Origin: CAVRQM01 sp963822705
Lineage (GTDB): Bacteria > Pseudomonadota > Alphaproteobacteria > Acetobacterales > Acetobacteraceae
Assembly: GCA_963822705.1 (NCBI GenBank)
Contig: CAWGIX010000003.1
Span: forward strand, 1-64,000
Direction: 5' to 3'
DNA: 64,000 nucleotides
This document shows positions 53,332 to 62,088 of the stretch, piece by piece (position 1 is the stretch's first letter; each line of letters opens with the position of its first letter). The notes under the pieces are model-generated. The model was not told the origin of the DNA. It saw nothing but the letters and a program-made list of their open reading frames with translations, and searched no databases. A program made the position numbers and the translations under genes.

Positions 53332-53982
53332 TCAAGCGGCGCGCATCAGCCGCTTGACCAGCGCACTCACCCGGTGCCGGCGCAGCTCCGAACGGGCCGC
53401 GGCATCCGCCGTCATGTAGTTCAGCTGAATCACGTAGCGCCGACCGACATACTGGCGGTGGCCGTGCCAGGTGTTTTCGCCGTTCGGAAACACCAGCAGC
53501 GTGCCGTCGACCGGGGGGACCTCCACCGCAAAATCCTCGATGTCGCCGGGTCCGCGCAGCAGCCGCAGGCTACCTCCTTGCCCGGCCCACGCGGCCCTGG
53601 CCGGGTTCAGATACAGCAACCCGGTAACCCGCTTCGCATCCGAGTCGCGATGGATTTGCCCATCCTTCTCGCGGGATTGGCCGCGGAGCGTCAGCATAAT
53701 GGGAGCGCCTGCCAGATCGAGCCCGAATTTGTCGGCAATGGCTTGCCGCAGCTCCGGTCCCTCGAGAGCACGCACCAGCGACTGCGCGGCGGGACCGAGC
53801 CGCAGGGCAGAGGGGGGAAACGATCCGCCCGAGGCGATATCGGGCAGCGCCGCTATGATCGAGGGAAGCACGCCAGGCGGCACGAATTGAGGAATGACGA
53901 CGTGTGCGAACGGCGCGGTGGCGACGGCAGTGGTGCGCAGTGCATCGAGATCAAGGAGCGTTTGGGGTGTAAGCTGCTGCAT
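53332..53982 (-). CDS. 2-oxoglutarate/Fe(II)-dependent oxygenase superfamily protein
   Basis: Predicted hydroxylase using Fe(II) and 2-oxoglutarate. 216 residues. Iron ligands are His and Asp of QIHRDSD and the distal His of NTWHGH. The 2OG-binding Arg is probably in GRRYVIQLNY. A GLLYLNP core strand is also typical of the prolyl-hydroxylase-like P4Hc group. Substrate unknown; proteins of this type may modify small molecules or other proteins. Stands alone between the lipoprotein and zapE genes. Confidence 0.85.
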   Translation of the reverse strand: MQQLTPQTLLDLDALRTTAVATAPFAHVVIPQFVPPGVLPSIIAALPDIASGGSFPPSALRLGPAAQSLVRALEGPELRQAIADKFGLDLAGAPIMLTLRGQSREKDGQIHRDSDAKRVTGLLYLNPARAAWAGQGGSLRLLRGPGDIEDFAVEVPPVDGTLLVFPNGENTWHGHRQYVGRRYVIQLNYMTADAAARSELRRHRVSALVKRLMRAA

Positions 53983-54239
53983 GGACCCAGGATACGACGG
54001 CAGCCGTTCCCCGGCCAGGGCGGCGCCGATCAGGGCCGCAGAACAACGTTCTGCCTGAGCTCGCGATTAGCCCGCGCCCAAGCGGGTCCGCTGAAAGCAC
54101 AGCGCAGCCGTCCGGTTCCCTGGCCGCCGGCTTGCGAACCAACCAGGGTCAGAGCGCCAGCGACGCGCCAGTGGCATGGGTCGCAGGACTTGCGTCGGGT
54201 TGATCGGCCATCCCGATCCGGCTAAGCCGCGCAACCTCC

Positions 54240-55421
54240 ATGGACGCGCTGGTCCTCGACTCCGAACCGCTCTCCAGCGGCCCGCTACCGGTTTGGCGTG
54301 CGCAGGTGACCGCCGGACTGATCCAGCCCGACCCGGCCCAGCAGGCCGCGGCCGAGCGCCTGCAGGGGCTGTGGGCGGCCCTGCGCGGCTACAACCCGAC
54401 ATTACGCTCGGCACTCTCGGGTCAGATGCCGGAGCGGAAGGTGCTCGGGCGCCTGCTCCGCCGCCGGCCGGCCGACGGCGAAAACCGCCCGTCGCCCAAC
54501 GGCCTCTACCTGGTGGGCGAGGTCGGGCGCGGCAAATCGATGCTGATGGACCTGTTCTTCGCCTCCGCACAGGTCACCCGCAAGCGACGCACGCATTTCC
54601 ATTCCTTCATGCAGGACGTGCACGCGCGCATCCATGCGTGGCGGCAGAAGAACCCGGCCGGTGCCGATCCCATCCCGCCGCTCGCCGACGCTATTGCGGC
54701 ACAGGCGGCACTGCTGTGTTTCGACGAGTTCCAGATCACCGACGTCGCCGACGCCCTAATCTTGGGCCGGTTGTTCCAGGCGCTGTTCGCGCGCGGCGTG
54801 GTGGTGGTGGCGACGTCCAACACCCCGCCGGCCCGGCTGTTCGAAGGCAAGCCCGGCCGCGATGCGTTTTTGCCCTTTATTGCGATGCTGCAGGACAAGC
54901 TGGACGTGCTGGTGCTGGATGGCGAGCAGGACTGGCGACGGGTCAGGTTGCGCGGCACTCGGGTGTGGCACGTGCCAGCCGATGCCGCGGCGGGTTGGGC
55001 GCTGGATCGCGCTTTCGCCGGTCTGGCCGGGGGAGCAGCCCCGCAACCGCGACAATTGATGGTGATGGGTCGGTTGCTAAAGATTCCGCTGGCAGCAGGT
55101 TCGGTCGCGCGCTTCAGGTTCGGCGCGCTGTGCGAGGAGCCGCTCGGGCCGGGCGACTATCTGGCCATCGCCACGCATTTTCACGCCCTGATCCTGGAGG
55201 GCGTGCCGTTACTGGGCGGCGAGCGGCGCGATGCCACGCGGCGGTTCATCGTGCTGATCGACGAATTATACGACCACCGGGTGAAGCTGGTGGCGTCCGC
55301 CGCGGCCGAGCCGGACGCGTTGTGCCCCGACGGTGAATGGGCGATGGCATTCCGGCGCACCGCCTCGCGCCTGATCGAAATGCAAGACGAGGCCTGGCTG
55401 GCGCTGCCTCATCTGACGTGA
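54240..55421 (+). CDS. zapE: Cell division protein ZapE (AFG1-like ATPase)
   Basis: P-loop ATPase of the AFG1 family; in E. coli ZapE acts on FtsZ under low oxygen, and related mitochondrial proteins assist protein turnover. 393 residues. Walker A GEVGRGKSMLMD (residues about 98-109), Walker B LLCFDEFQITD, and the sensor-like ATSNTPPARLFEG. C-terminal FIVLIDELYDHRVKL is typical. The ATG at 54240 is preceded by no strong ribosome-binding site; an overlapping open frame in another phase is not used. Confidence 0.93.
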   Translation: MDALVLDSEPLSSGPLPVWRAQVTAGLIQPDPAQQAAAERLQGLWAALRGYNPTLRSALSGQMPERKVLGRLLRRRPADGENRPSPNGLYLVGEVGRGKSMLMDLFFASAQVTRKRRTHFHSFMQDVHARIHAWRQKNPAGADPIPPLADAIAAQAALLCFDEFQITDVADALILGRLFQALFARGVVVVATSNTPPARLFEGKPGRDAFLPFIAMLQDKLDVLVLDGEQDWRRVRLRGTRVWHVPADAAAGWALDRAFAGLAGGAAPQPRQLMVMGRLLKIPLAAGSVARFRFGALCEEPLGPGDYLAIATHFHALILEGVPLLGGERRDATRRFIVLIDELYDHRVKLVASAAAEPDALCPDGEWAMAFRRTASRLIEMQDEAWLALPHLT

Positions 55422-55442
55422 CCGGTTTGCCTTACGCAAAGG

Positions 55443-57173
55443 TCAGGCAGGTACGCCCTCCACCAGTTCCGCAAGCCGCTCGGTCAACTGTTTCAGCGCA
55501 TACGGCTTGCCCAGGAATGCAACTCCGCCCTCGTTGATCAGTGCATCGCGCAGCGACGCCTCGGCATAGCCGGACACCAGCAGCGCCGGCAAGCTGGGCA
55601 GCGCCAGCCGTGCCCGCACCGCGCGCACCAGAGCGGTGCCGTCCATTCCCGGCATGACCATGTCGCTGATGATCGCCTGCGGAACCTCGCCGGCGGCCAG
55701 ACCGTCCAGCCGCTCCAACGCCTGCTCGGCGCAGTCGGCGGACAGCACACGCCAGCCCTGACGGGCCAAGGCGCGCTCGGCGAGCCGTCGTACCGGCTCC
55801 TCGTCGTCGACCAGCAGCACCATTCCGCGCGCAGGGATTTTGGTCAGTTCACTGGTCGGGGAAGCTGAGGCTGGTTCCAAAGCAACCCCCGGGAGCGCGG
55901 ACGAGGTGGTCGCCGCCGGCTCGGGCAGGCGGGGAATGCGCATGGGCTCGCCGTCGAAGCGGGGCAGGTAGATGCGCAGCCGCGTGCCGCGCCCGACCTC
56001 GCTCTCCACGGCCAAAAAGCCATCGGACTGACGGATGATGCCGTGCACCGTAGAGAGGCCGAGCCCGTTGCCGCCGTGCTCCCGCCGTGTGGTAAAGAAC
56101 GGATCGAAGATGCGGGGCAGCACCTCAGGCGGAATGCCGCAGCCGGTGTCCTCGACCTCGATCATTACATAACGGCCGGGCGGAATGATCTCCGCACCCC
56201 CGGTCAGCTTGCGATACAGCGTGATGTGGCCGCTGCGCAGGGTAAGCGTGCCGCCGTCGGGCATGGCGTCGCGGGCGTTGACCGCCAAGTTTACCAGCAC
56301 TTGGTCGAACTGGGTCGGGTCGGCGCGCACCCGCCGGCCCGGTTCCTCCAAATGTAGGTCCAGCCGTACGGAACTGCCCAGCAGGCGGCGCAGCAGGGTG
56401 GACAGCGACTTGATGCGCTCGTTGACGACCAAAACCTGCGGCTGCAGCGTCTGCTGGCGGCCGAACGCGAGCAGCTGGCGCACCAGGTCGGCCCCCCGCC
56501 CGGCGCTGGCGCTGATCTGCTCCAGATCCTCGGCGGTATCCGGGTCGAGTGCAGGGCTGCGCCCGCCGATCGCCTCCGCCGCGCCCAAGACCGCGGTCAG
56601 CAGATTGTTGAAATCGTGCGCGATGCCGCCGGCCAGACTGCCGACCGCCTGCAGTTTCTGCGAATGTGCCAGCTGCGCCTGCAAACGCAGCTGCGGCGTA
56701 ATGTCGGCGATGCGCAGCAGCACGCCGGCCACGGGCGCCTCGACGGCGGCGAGCGACTTGCGCCGCGCTTCCCGCAAGGTAACGAGGCTGAGGCTGACCG
56801 CCGCCTCGGGTGCCGCCTGGGCGTCGTCCAGATGCGTGGTGATGGGCTCGCGCGGCGGGCGGCCGGCGAGTGCGGCGCGCACCTCGTCCCACACATGTTC
56901 CCGCTCGCCGGGCGCAAACGCGCCGATGCAGGGCGTGCCCGGGTCCAAATCGGCGCGGGCACCTAGCATGCCATGCAGCATAGCGTTGGCGCGCACGATC
57001 CGCCCGGCCCGGTCGGCGACCAGCATGCCCACGCCGGCCTGCTCGAACAGCACCGCCGGCAGCGGCGGCAGTTTTCCCGCAAACGCGCGCAACAGCGGTG
57101 GCGGACCCGAGAGCCTGTGAGTCAACAAATAGGGCACGCGGGCCTGCACGGCCGCGAGCAGGGCGCGCAGCAT
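55443..57173 (-). CDS. Hybrid sensor histidine kinase with PAS and receiver domain (CckA-like, no membrane anchor)
   Basis: Possible homologue of CckA, the kinase above CtrA in alphaproteobacteria. Start ATG 57173 is chosen because it overlaps the TGA of the fliQ remnant; the frame is open to 57206. 576 residues: PAS (about 40-150), HisKA with GGIAHDFNNLL, HATPase (NLAVNARDAMPDGG, EDTGCGIPP, GGNGLGLSTVHGI), then receiver with DDEE and phospho-acceptor ISDMVMPGMDG, and GKPY Lys. The two N-terminal membrane helices usual in CckA are missing. Its chpT and ctrA partners are not in the window. Confidence 0.87.
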   Translation of the reverse strand: MLRALLAAVQARVPYLLTHRLSGPPPLLRAFAGKLPPLPAVLFEQAGVGMLVADRAGRIVRANAMLHGMLGARADLDPGTPCIGAFAPGEREHVWDEVRAALAGRPPREPITTHLDDAQAAPEAAVSLSLVTLREARRKSLAAVEAPVAGVLLRIADITPQLRLQAQLAHSQKLQAVGSLAGGIAHDFNNLLTAVLGAAEAIGGRSPALDPDTAEDLEQISASAGRGADLVRQLLAFGRQQTLQPQVLVVNERIKSLSTLLRRLLGSSVRLDLHLEEPGRRVRADPTQFDQVLVNLAVNARDAMPDGGTLTLRSGHITLYRKLTGGAEIIPPGRYVMIEVEDTGCGIPPEVLPRIFDPFFTTRREHGGNGLGLSTVHGIIRQSDGFLAVESEVGRGTRLRIYLPRFDGEPMRIPRLPEPAATTSSALPGVALEPASASPTSELTKIPARGMVLLVDDEEPVRRLAERALARQGWRVLSADCAEQALERLDGLAAGEVPQAIISDMVMPGMDGTALVRAVRARLALPSLPALLVSGYAEASLRDALINEGGVAFLGKPYALKQLTERLAELVEGVPA

Positions 57174-57467
57174 CACCGACGCCGGGCCGGCGTGCGCAGC
57201 CGCCATACATGGGCGATGATTTCGGCCACGGCCTGGAACAAACCGGCTGGTCTCTCGCTGTCAAGCTCCGCGCGCTACCGCGCCGACTTCGGCACGAACG
57301 CCACGTTCTGTTCGTTGGTCTGTGTGATCGCCTGCACCAGGCTTATGACCAAACCCACCGCGGGTGCGGCCGCCAGCGGCGGGCCGCCGACCTCCCCCGT
57401 GAACGCGTCACGCACCGGCGCGCCGACCTCGCCTTCCTGCACCACCCGGCGCCGATCAGATCGGCAT
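57173..57467 (-). pseudogene. fliQ: Flagellar export protein FliQ remnant, frameshifted
   Basis: FliQ is an inner-membrane component of the flagellar type III export gate. The signature VGLVISLVQAITQTNEQN is intact on the minus strand near 57359-57306. Upstream, ADLIGA and VVQEG lie in different frames. After AFVPK the frame reads SAR and an amber stop (57275-57277). Family sense (VGAVARGA, then LFQAVAEIIAHVW) reappears in shifted frames up to TGA 57173-57175. ATG 57467 overlaps the end of fliE. At least three indels. Short, about 90 residues, as usual for FliQ. Confidence 0.72.
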
Positions 57468-57765
57468 TTTCATGATGTCCTGACAAGCTTGCACGACCCG
57501 GTCGCCAACCGCCATCGTGGTCTGCAGGGCCAGCTCGGCCTTTGAAACGGCAGTGACCACGTCGGTGAGGCTGCCCTGCCGGCGGTTGCCTGCATGGCAT
57601 TCGCATCGACCGCGTTGCCGGCGTCGACCATCGCGCGCAATGCCCGCTGCAAGGTGGCACCGAAACGCTGATCGGGTCGGCTGCCGGGTCGCTCGGCCCG
57701 CGATCGATGTCCAAATAGGCCCGCGCCGCCAGCGGCGGAGTGACGGCAACGGCAGGGATCGACAT
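57456..57765 (-). pseudogene. fliE: Flagellar hook-basal body protein FliE, frameshifted
   Basis: FliE joins the MS ring to the rod. The start ATG 57765 is two bases after flgC. The first 30 residues (IPAVAVTPPLAARAYLD) are in frame one. Near 57675 the family sequence moves frame (QRALRAMVDAGNAVDANAMQ) and near 57570 again (GSLTDVVTAVSKAELALQTT and AVGDRVVQACQDIMKMPI). It ends at TGA 57456-57458. The final segment is the highly conserved FliE C-terminus. As sequenced the gene is interrupted twice. Confidence 0.8.
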
Positions 57766-57767
57766 GA

Positions 57768-58175
57768 CTATTTCAGCAGTTCGATGGTGCGCGACAGCAT
57801 GCTTCGGGTAGCCTGCATCACTCGCAGATTGGCATCGTAGTTGCGCTGGGCCTCGCGCATGTCCATCACCTCAACGAAAACGTTGACGTCCTGGGTTTGC
57901 ACGTAGTCGCGCGTATCGGCCGACGGATTGAAGAGATCGTAGCGCATCGAGAAAGCGCTCGGATCGGTGCCGATTTTCCCCACGTTCACGGTGGGAGCGC
58001 CTAAGTTCCGGTCCATCCGGTCCTGGAATGTGACGGTTTTGCGGCGATACCGTGCCGCACCCGGAGCGCCCCCGGTTGCGTCCTGGTTGGCCAGATTCTT
58101 CGCGATGACGCGCAGGCGCGTGATCTGCGCCTGCATGGCTCGGGCGGAGATGGTCAGGGCGGTATCCATGTCCAT
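57768..58175 (-). CDS. flgC: Flagellar basal-body rod protein FlgC
   Basis: Proximal rod component. 135 residues from ATG 58175, with AGGAGT 9 bases upstream. The N-terminal helix has the rod/hook family pattern (MQAQITRLRVIAKNLANQ). The C-terminal part has YVQTQDVNVFVEVMDMREAQ and the conserved end YDANLRVMQATRSML. It is the only complete flagellar gene in the cluster. Neighbours flgB, fliE and fliQ are interrupted. Confidence 0.92.
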   Translation of the reverse strand: MDMDTALTISARAMQAQITRLRVIAKNLANQDATGGAPGAARYRRKTVTFQDRMDRNLGAPTVNVGKIGTDPSAFSMRYDLFNPSADTRDYVQTQDVNVFVEVMDMREAQRNYDANLRVMQATRSMLSRTIELLK

Positions 58176-58189
58176 CGAGAAAACTCCTT

Positions 58190-58478
58190 GCGGTGGCGCG
58201 GGCTGGCGGCCGATCGCAGATCGAAACATACTAAGATAGGTAGGGTACAAGTCGGTGACCAGTTCCTGCGCCGAATCGGTGTGTCGGCGATGCGCATCAG
58301 CTGCACCTGGGGCGAGACCGCATTGCCGTCCGGCTGCGATTGGGCGAACGGAGATAGGTCGCGCGGCTTGTAGCCGGGGTGTCGGCATTGGCGACGCTTT
58401 CCGACAAGAAGTGGCGGCATCGAGCCACGCCAGCCACTGGTCGGCCAGCGCGAACAGCGGAATGCCGGTCGGGTCCAT
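58190..58478 (-). pseudogene. flgB: Flagellar basal-body rod protein FlgB, frameshifted
   Basis: Proximal rod protein, usually upstream of flgC as here. ATG 58478 begins MDPTGIPLFALADQWLAWLD, a good FlgB opening. The next conserved piece SESVANADTP is in a second frame near 58430, and GYKPRDLSPFAQSQ in a third from about 58385. Together they give the FlgB signature A-N-A-D-T-P-G-Y. After that no clear family end is seen before flgC; the end coordinate is approximate. Confidence 0.7.
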
Positions 58479-58576
58479 GGCGCAGCCTGCACCGGCCAAG
58501 GTGAACGATCGGTGAATCGGGCAAGGCTCTGGGGGATGTTCAGCCTCCGTCAAGGATTGGCTGGTTGTGTCCGTGC

Positions 58577-58864
58577 GTGACTGTGTTGTCGCCGCCGCCG
58601 GAAAAATCCGCGCCGCCCGATCGGCGGCTGGAGGAGGTGGAAGCTTTTGCCGAGCAACTCGGGGCGACCCTGCGCACCGCCGAGGTCCTGGTCCGGGAGC
58701 AACGCCGGGTGGAATTGCAGGGTCTCGACGGACTGGCGGGTCGGCTGTGTGCCGCCTGCCTCGATCTGCCGCCGGAATACGGCCGGCTCATGCGGCGGCA
58801 TTTGGACGCCCTGCTTGTCCGCGTGGACGCACTGGAAGCGGCAATGCGCCTAAGCGGTCCATGA
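58577..58864 (+). CDS. Small hypothetical protein divergent from flagellar genes
   Basis: About 95 residues from GTG 58577 (TTG 58565 also possible). Mostly helical and Leu/Glu/Arg-rich (LEEVEAFAEQLGATLRTAEV, MRRHLDALLVRVDALEAAM), resembling a small coiled-coil or FlgN-like chaperone in composition, but I do not recognise a family. Divergent from flgB, so it may share the promoter region with the flagellar cluster. Confidence 0.5.
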   Translation: MTVLSPPPEKSAPPDRRLEEVEAFAEQLGATLRTAEVLVREQRRVELQGLDGLAGRLCAACLDLPPEYGRLMRRHLDALLVRVDALEAAMRLSGP

Positions 58865-59065
58865 GCGGGTTCGCCACCGCGCTGGCAATCATAGCTGGCC
58901 CGCATGCGGCAGCGTGCCGGGAGCGGGGCGGCGCTTTGACGCTCAAACTGGTGCTGGCCCTCGACCCGCGCCGACTCCTGTGCGTTGCGGCAGCTGCGAG
59001 AGCCGGCGCAGGCTTGGCTTCAGGGGTCCAGAACCAGACGACCGCGCTGGAATACCGGCATCGAA

Positions 59066-59494
59066 CTATTTCGTCGGCATCAGCTGGCCACGGATCTCGC
59101 CGCCGGGGTTGGCCGAAGTGTGCACGTTCACGTAGTACTTGCCTGCCTCAAGATCGGCCACCTGCTGGTCCGTGAGCGTGGCGCTGCCCTTGATTGGGCT
59201 GGTCGGGTTATTGCCGAGCGGCACCACTACCCCGGCATTGGCCCCCGGTGCAGCGGGACCGTGGATGTGCGCCATCGTGGCGGGCCCGGTCAGGCCGGAG
59301 AAGGTCACGGTGTACTGCAGTTCCTTCGTCGCCGTATCCAGCACGGCGGTCGCGTCGCCTTTGCCCTGCGTCGTCTTAGGCGGAACCTCGCTAGTTCCGC
59401 TCATCGCCGCGTTAAAGATCATCGTTGCGGCCTGGGCGGAGGCGCCGGAGGCGAGGGCGGCGGCCAGGGCGGCGGCGGACAGCAGGCGAGTCAT
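59066..59494 (-). CDS. Exported CHRD-domain protein
   Basis: 142 residues with a signal peptide (LLSAAALAAALASGASA, cleavage near AQA). The CHRD domain, first seen in chordin, fills the rest: FNAAMSGTSEVPPKTTQGKG, YTVTFSGLTGPATMAHIHGPA and YYVNVHTSANPGGEIRGQL. Function in bacteria is unknown. The ATG overlaps the purK stop (ATGA), so it is the last gene of the pur operon, an odd place for an exported protein. Confidence 0.88.
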   Translation of the reverse strand: MTRLLSAAALAAALASGASAQAATMIFNAAMSGTSEVPPKTTQGKGDATAVLDTATKELQYTVTFSGLTGPATMAHIHGPAAPGANAGVVVPLGNNPTSPIKGSATLTDQQVADLEAGKYYVNVHTSANPGGEIRGQLMPTK

Positions 59495-60666
59495 GGGGCG
59501 TCTCCTGTTGCGAGTGGGTCTCCGGACCGGTCTAGCATACTCTGCCCGAGCGGGCCGAGCGCCGCAGCAATGCCGAAATCCCCCGGCAGGCCGCCGCGCG
59601 GGAACAGGCGCGTGACATGGCCCAGTTTGCGCCCGGGGCGGGCTTCGGCCTTGCCGTAGCAGTGCGGGATCACCCCCGCCGCCGCCAGGATGGCGGGCCA
59701 GAGGTCCATTTCCGCCGGTCCGACCAGGTTCTTCATCACCGCATCGCTATGACGGACCGCTTGCGGCAACGGTAGGCCAACCACCGCGCGCACGAAAAGC
59801 TCGAATTGGCTGGCGGGGCAGGCGTCGATAGTCCAGTGGCCGGAATTGTGTGGGCGCGGGGCGATTTCGTTGGCCAGCAAGGTTCCGTCCCGACCTAGGA
59901 ATAGTTCCAGTGTCAGCAATCCGACGAGATCGAGACCCTCCGCGAGGCGGCGGACCAACGACTGCGCCGATATCGACAGTTCCCGGTCGATGCGCGCCGG
60001 GGCGAGCGTAAGATCCAAGATGTGGTCGCGATGGCGGTTTTCGACCGGGTCGAACACGCTGACCGAACCATCCGAGCCGCGCACCGCGATTACACTAAGT
60101 TCGCAGGCAAAATCGACGAAGGCTTCCAGGATCAGCGGTTTGGGGGCGAGTGCCTCCCATGCCGCGTCGAGGTCGGCCGGATCGCGAACCAAGCGCTGAC
60201 CACGGCCGTCATAGCCGAGGCGGGTGGTTTTCAGAACGGCCGGAAGCCCGATGGCCGTTGCCGCCGCGTGCAGCGCGGGGCGGCTGTCCACCCTTCGCCA
60301 CTGCGCGGTCGAAGCCCCTGACGCATTCAGAAAATCCTTTTCTAACGCGCGGTCTTGACTGATTCGCAGCACCGAAGCGGATGGCCGGACCGGCCGAAGC
60401 GAGGCCAGCAAGTCCAGCCCGGCTACGCTGACGTTCTCGAACTCGAACGTGACCACGTCCACCTGCTCCGCGAACGAGCGCAGGGCGGCGTGATCGTCGT
60501 AGTCGGCCACCGTGGCGGCGGCCGCGACCTGGGACGCGGGGCTGCCCGGCTCGGGCGCAAAGATATGGCAGCGCAGGCCAAGCCGCGCGGCGGCCATCGC
60601 CGTCATCCGGCCGAGTTGTCCGCCGCCCACGATGCCAATGGTAGCGTTGGGTGGAAGCGCGGTCAC
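59491..60666 (-). CDS. purK: N5-carboxyaminoimidazole ribonucleotide synthase
   Basis: ATP-grasp enzyme that carboxylates AIR in purine synthesis. GTG 60666 gives 391 residues. N-terminal IGIVGGGQLGRM, the segment VVTFEFENVS, the ATP-grasp core (LKTTRLGYDGRGQ) and EIAPRPHNSGHWTIDA with metal-binding residues are visible. It works with PurE, encoded upstream on the same strand. A small coiled-coil gene lies between the two. Confidence 0.95.
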   Translation of the reverse strand: MTALPPNATIGIVGGGQLGRMTAMAAARLGLRCHIFAPEPGSPASQVAAAATVADYDDHAALRSFAEQVDVVTFEFENVSVAGLDLLASLRPVRPSASVLRISQDRALEKDFLNASGASTAQWRRVDSRPALHAAATAIGLPAVLKTTRLGYDGRGQRLVRDPADLDAAWEALAPKPLILEAFVDFACELSVIAVRGSDGSVSVFDPVENRHRDHILDLTLAPARIDRELSISAQSLVRRLAEGLDLVGLLTLELFLGRDGTLLANEIAPRPHNSGHWTIDACPASQFELFVRAVVGLPLPQAVRHSDAVMKNLVGPAEMDLWPAILAAAGVIPHCYGKAEARPGRKLGHVTRLFPRGGLPGDFGIAAALGPLGQSMLDRSGDPLATGDAP

Positions 60667-60684
60667 CCCGAAGGCCGGCGACCG

Positions 60685-60938
60685 TTAGGCATCGACCAGC
60701 CCAAGGCGGTGCCCGATCCGATCGAGGCGCTCGCTTATGCGCGCATACGGTGTGACAGGCCGGCCATGTGGCCGTACACATCGGCGATGTCCCGCCGCAT
60801 TGCGGCCATGCCGGTCTCCAAGTGGCCGAGGCGTTCAGGATGCTCTTGCAAGGCACGGCATGTCTTCTCGTGCTGCTCATCTTGAGGAGCGAAACTGGCG
60901 CGAAGGAAGTCTAACGTCTCGGAATTCTGCTCGCTCAT
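60685..60938 (-). CDS. Small coiled-coil protein between purE and purK (frameshift near the end)
   Basis: ATG 60938 follows GGGAGGGG. The first frame gives 67 residues (SETLDFLRASFAPQDEQHE, HLETGMAAMRRDIADVYGH) to TAA 60735. The C-terminal heptads ISERLDRIGHRLGLVDA continue in another frame to TAA 60685, where a repeated GC near 60737 may be an insertion. Heptad hydrophobics suggest a dimeric coiled coil. I recall similar small proteins in Acetobacteraceae; function unknown. Confidence 0.6.
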
Positions 60939-61014
60939 TTCCCCTCCCACTCGGTGCGCCAGCACGTTCAGCATTTTATCAGTCCACAGGGCAATCGTCT
61001 GCCCTTTTTGTGCC

Positions 61015-61539
61015 CTAATCGCGCGCCTCCGCCTCCGTATCGGCCGGGCGCAAGGCAACCGCCTTGGTCTGGGCGACGCGGTGCGCCTCGAGCCGGGCCA
61101 GGAGCACCGCATCCGAGAGCGCCAGGATGGCTGCGGCAAGCAGGGCCGCGTTGATCGCCCCGGCGCGGCCGATCGCCAACGTGCCCACCGGCACGCCGGC
61201 CGGCATCTGCACGATGGAAAGCAGCGCATCCACCCCGCCCAAGGCTGGACCGGCGACCGGGACGCCTAAAATGGGCAGCGTGGTCCAGGCCGCCAGCATG
61301 CCGGGGAGGTGCGCGGCCCCGCCGGCGCCGGCGATCAATACCCGCAGACCGCGACCCCTGGCACCACGGGCATATTCGGCGAGCCGGTCGGGCGTGCGGT
61401 GGGCGGAGACGATGCGCGTCTCATGGTCTACCCCGAGCTGTACCAAAATCGCCGCGGCGTGCCGCAAGGTGGACCAGTCCGACTGGCTGCCCATCACCAC
61501 GCCCACGACGGGTACCGACCCGCCGGTCTGTGGCGTCAA
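61015..61539 (-). CDS. purE: N5-carboxyaminoimidazole ribonucleotide mutase
   Basis: Moves the carboxyl group from N5-CAIR to give CAIR in purine synthesis. 174 residues from TTG 61539, which overlaps the DUF465 stop (TTGA). The active-site loop GVVMGSQSDW, the SAHRTPDRL motif, IAGAGGAAHLPGMLAAWT and VPVAGPALGGVDALLSIVQMP (ligand-binding regions) are present. Upstream of purK in the same operon. Confidence 0.95.
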   Translation of the reverse strand: MTPQTGGSVPVVGVVMGSQSDWSTLRHAAAILVQLGVDHETRIVSAHRTPDRLAEYARGARGRGLRVLIAGAGGAAHLPGMLAAWTTLPILGVPVAGPALGGVDALLSIVQMPAGVPVGTLAIGRAGAINAALLAAAILALSDAVLLARLEAHRVAQTKAVALRPADTEAEARD

Positions 61540-61739
61540 GCGATGCTGTCCGGTATCAGATGCGATTCCAGCCAGCCGATCTCGTCTTTCAGCAGCAGCT
61601 TGCGCTTCTTGAGCCGCACCATCTGCAGCTGGTCGAATGGTCCCTGTTCGGTCAGCCGGGCGATGACCGTGTCCAGGTCGCGGTGCTCGCTGCGTAGCTC
61701 GTGCAGCTTGCGCAGGAGGGTGTCGCGGTCGGTGGTCAT
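61536..61739 (-). CDS. YdcH-family DUF465 protein
   Basis: 67-residue helical-hairpin protein of unknown function. Conserved pattern: LLRKLHELRSEHRDLDTVI followed by LKKRKLLLKDEIGWLESH. It is the first gene of the purE-purK unit by overlap. A second DUF465 gene lies divergently 150 bases away. Confidence 0.85.
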   Translation of the reverse strand: MTTDRDTLLRKLHELRSEHRDLDTVIARLTEQGPFDQLQMVRLKKRKLLLKDEIGWLESHLIPDSIA

Positions 61740-61890
61740 CGTGGCGCCATATCACAAATCCGCGTTAGGTGCAGCGTGCGATTGGCGTGGATTTGCGACC
61801 GCTTCCCGCGTTACCCTTTCATCGCAAGCGCCCCTGGCGGGGCCGCGGCATGAGCCTGACCGACCGTCTGCAACCATCCGAGGAGGTTCC

Positions 61891-62070
61891 ATGACTGTGC
61901 AATCCCGTTTCGAGACCCTGCAGAGCCGTCATGCGACGCTGGAAAGCCGGATCGACGACGAGGGCCACCGGCCGATGCCGAATTATGACGAGCTGACGCG
62001 GTTGAAGCGGGAGAAATTGCGGGTCAAGGAAGAGATGGAACGACTGCGCGAACACGCCGCGCCCAGCTGA
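61891..62070 (+). CDS. YdcH-family DUF465 protein (second copy)
   Basis: 59 residues from ATG 61891, with GGAGG 5 bases upstream. Pattern FETLQSRHATLESRID ... LTRLKREKLRVKEEMERL is typical of DUF465. Similar to the divergent neighbour at 61536-61739, so the two probably arose by duplication. Convergent with trcR (18-base gap). Confidence 0.87.
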   Translation: MTVQSRFETLQSRHATLESRIDDEGHRPMPNYDELTRLKREKLRVKEEMERLREHAAPS

Positions 62071-62088
62071 ACTGGAAAAACCCGGGGT

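Noticed and set aside
58861..59175. Plus-strand frame of about 104 codons starting with ATGA overlap after the small flagellar-side gene
   Set aside because: It runs over 100 bases into the opposing CHRD gene and shows no family sequence; the overlap with the upstream stop may be chance.
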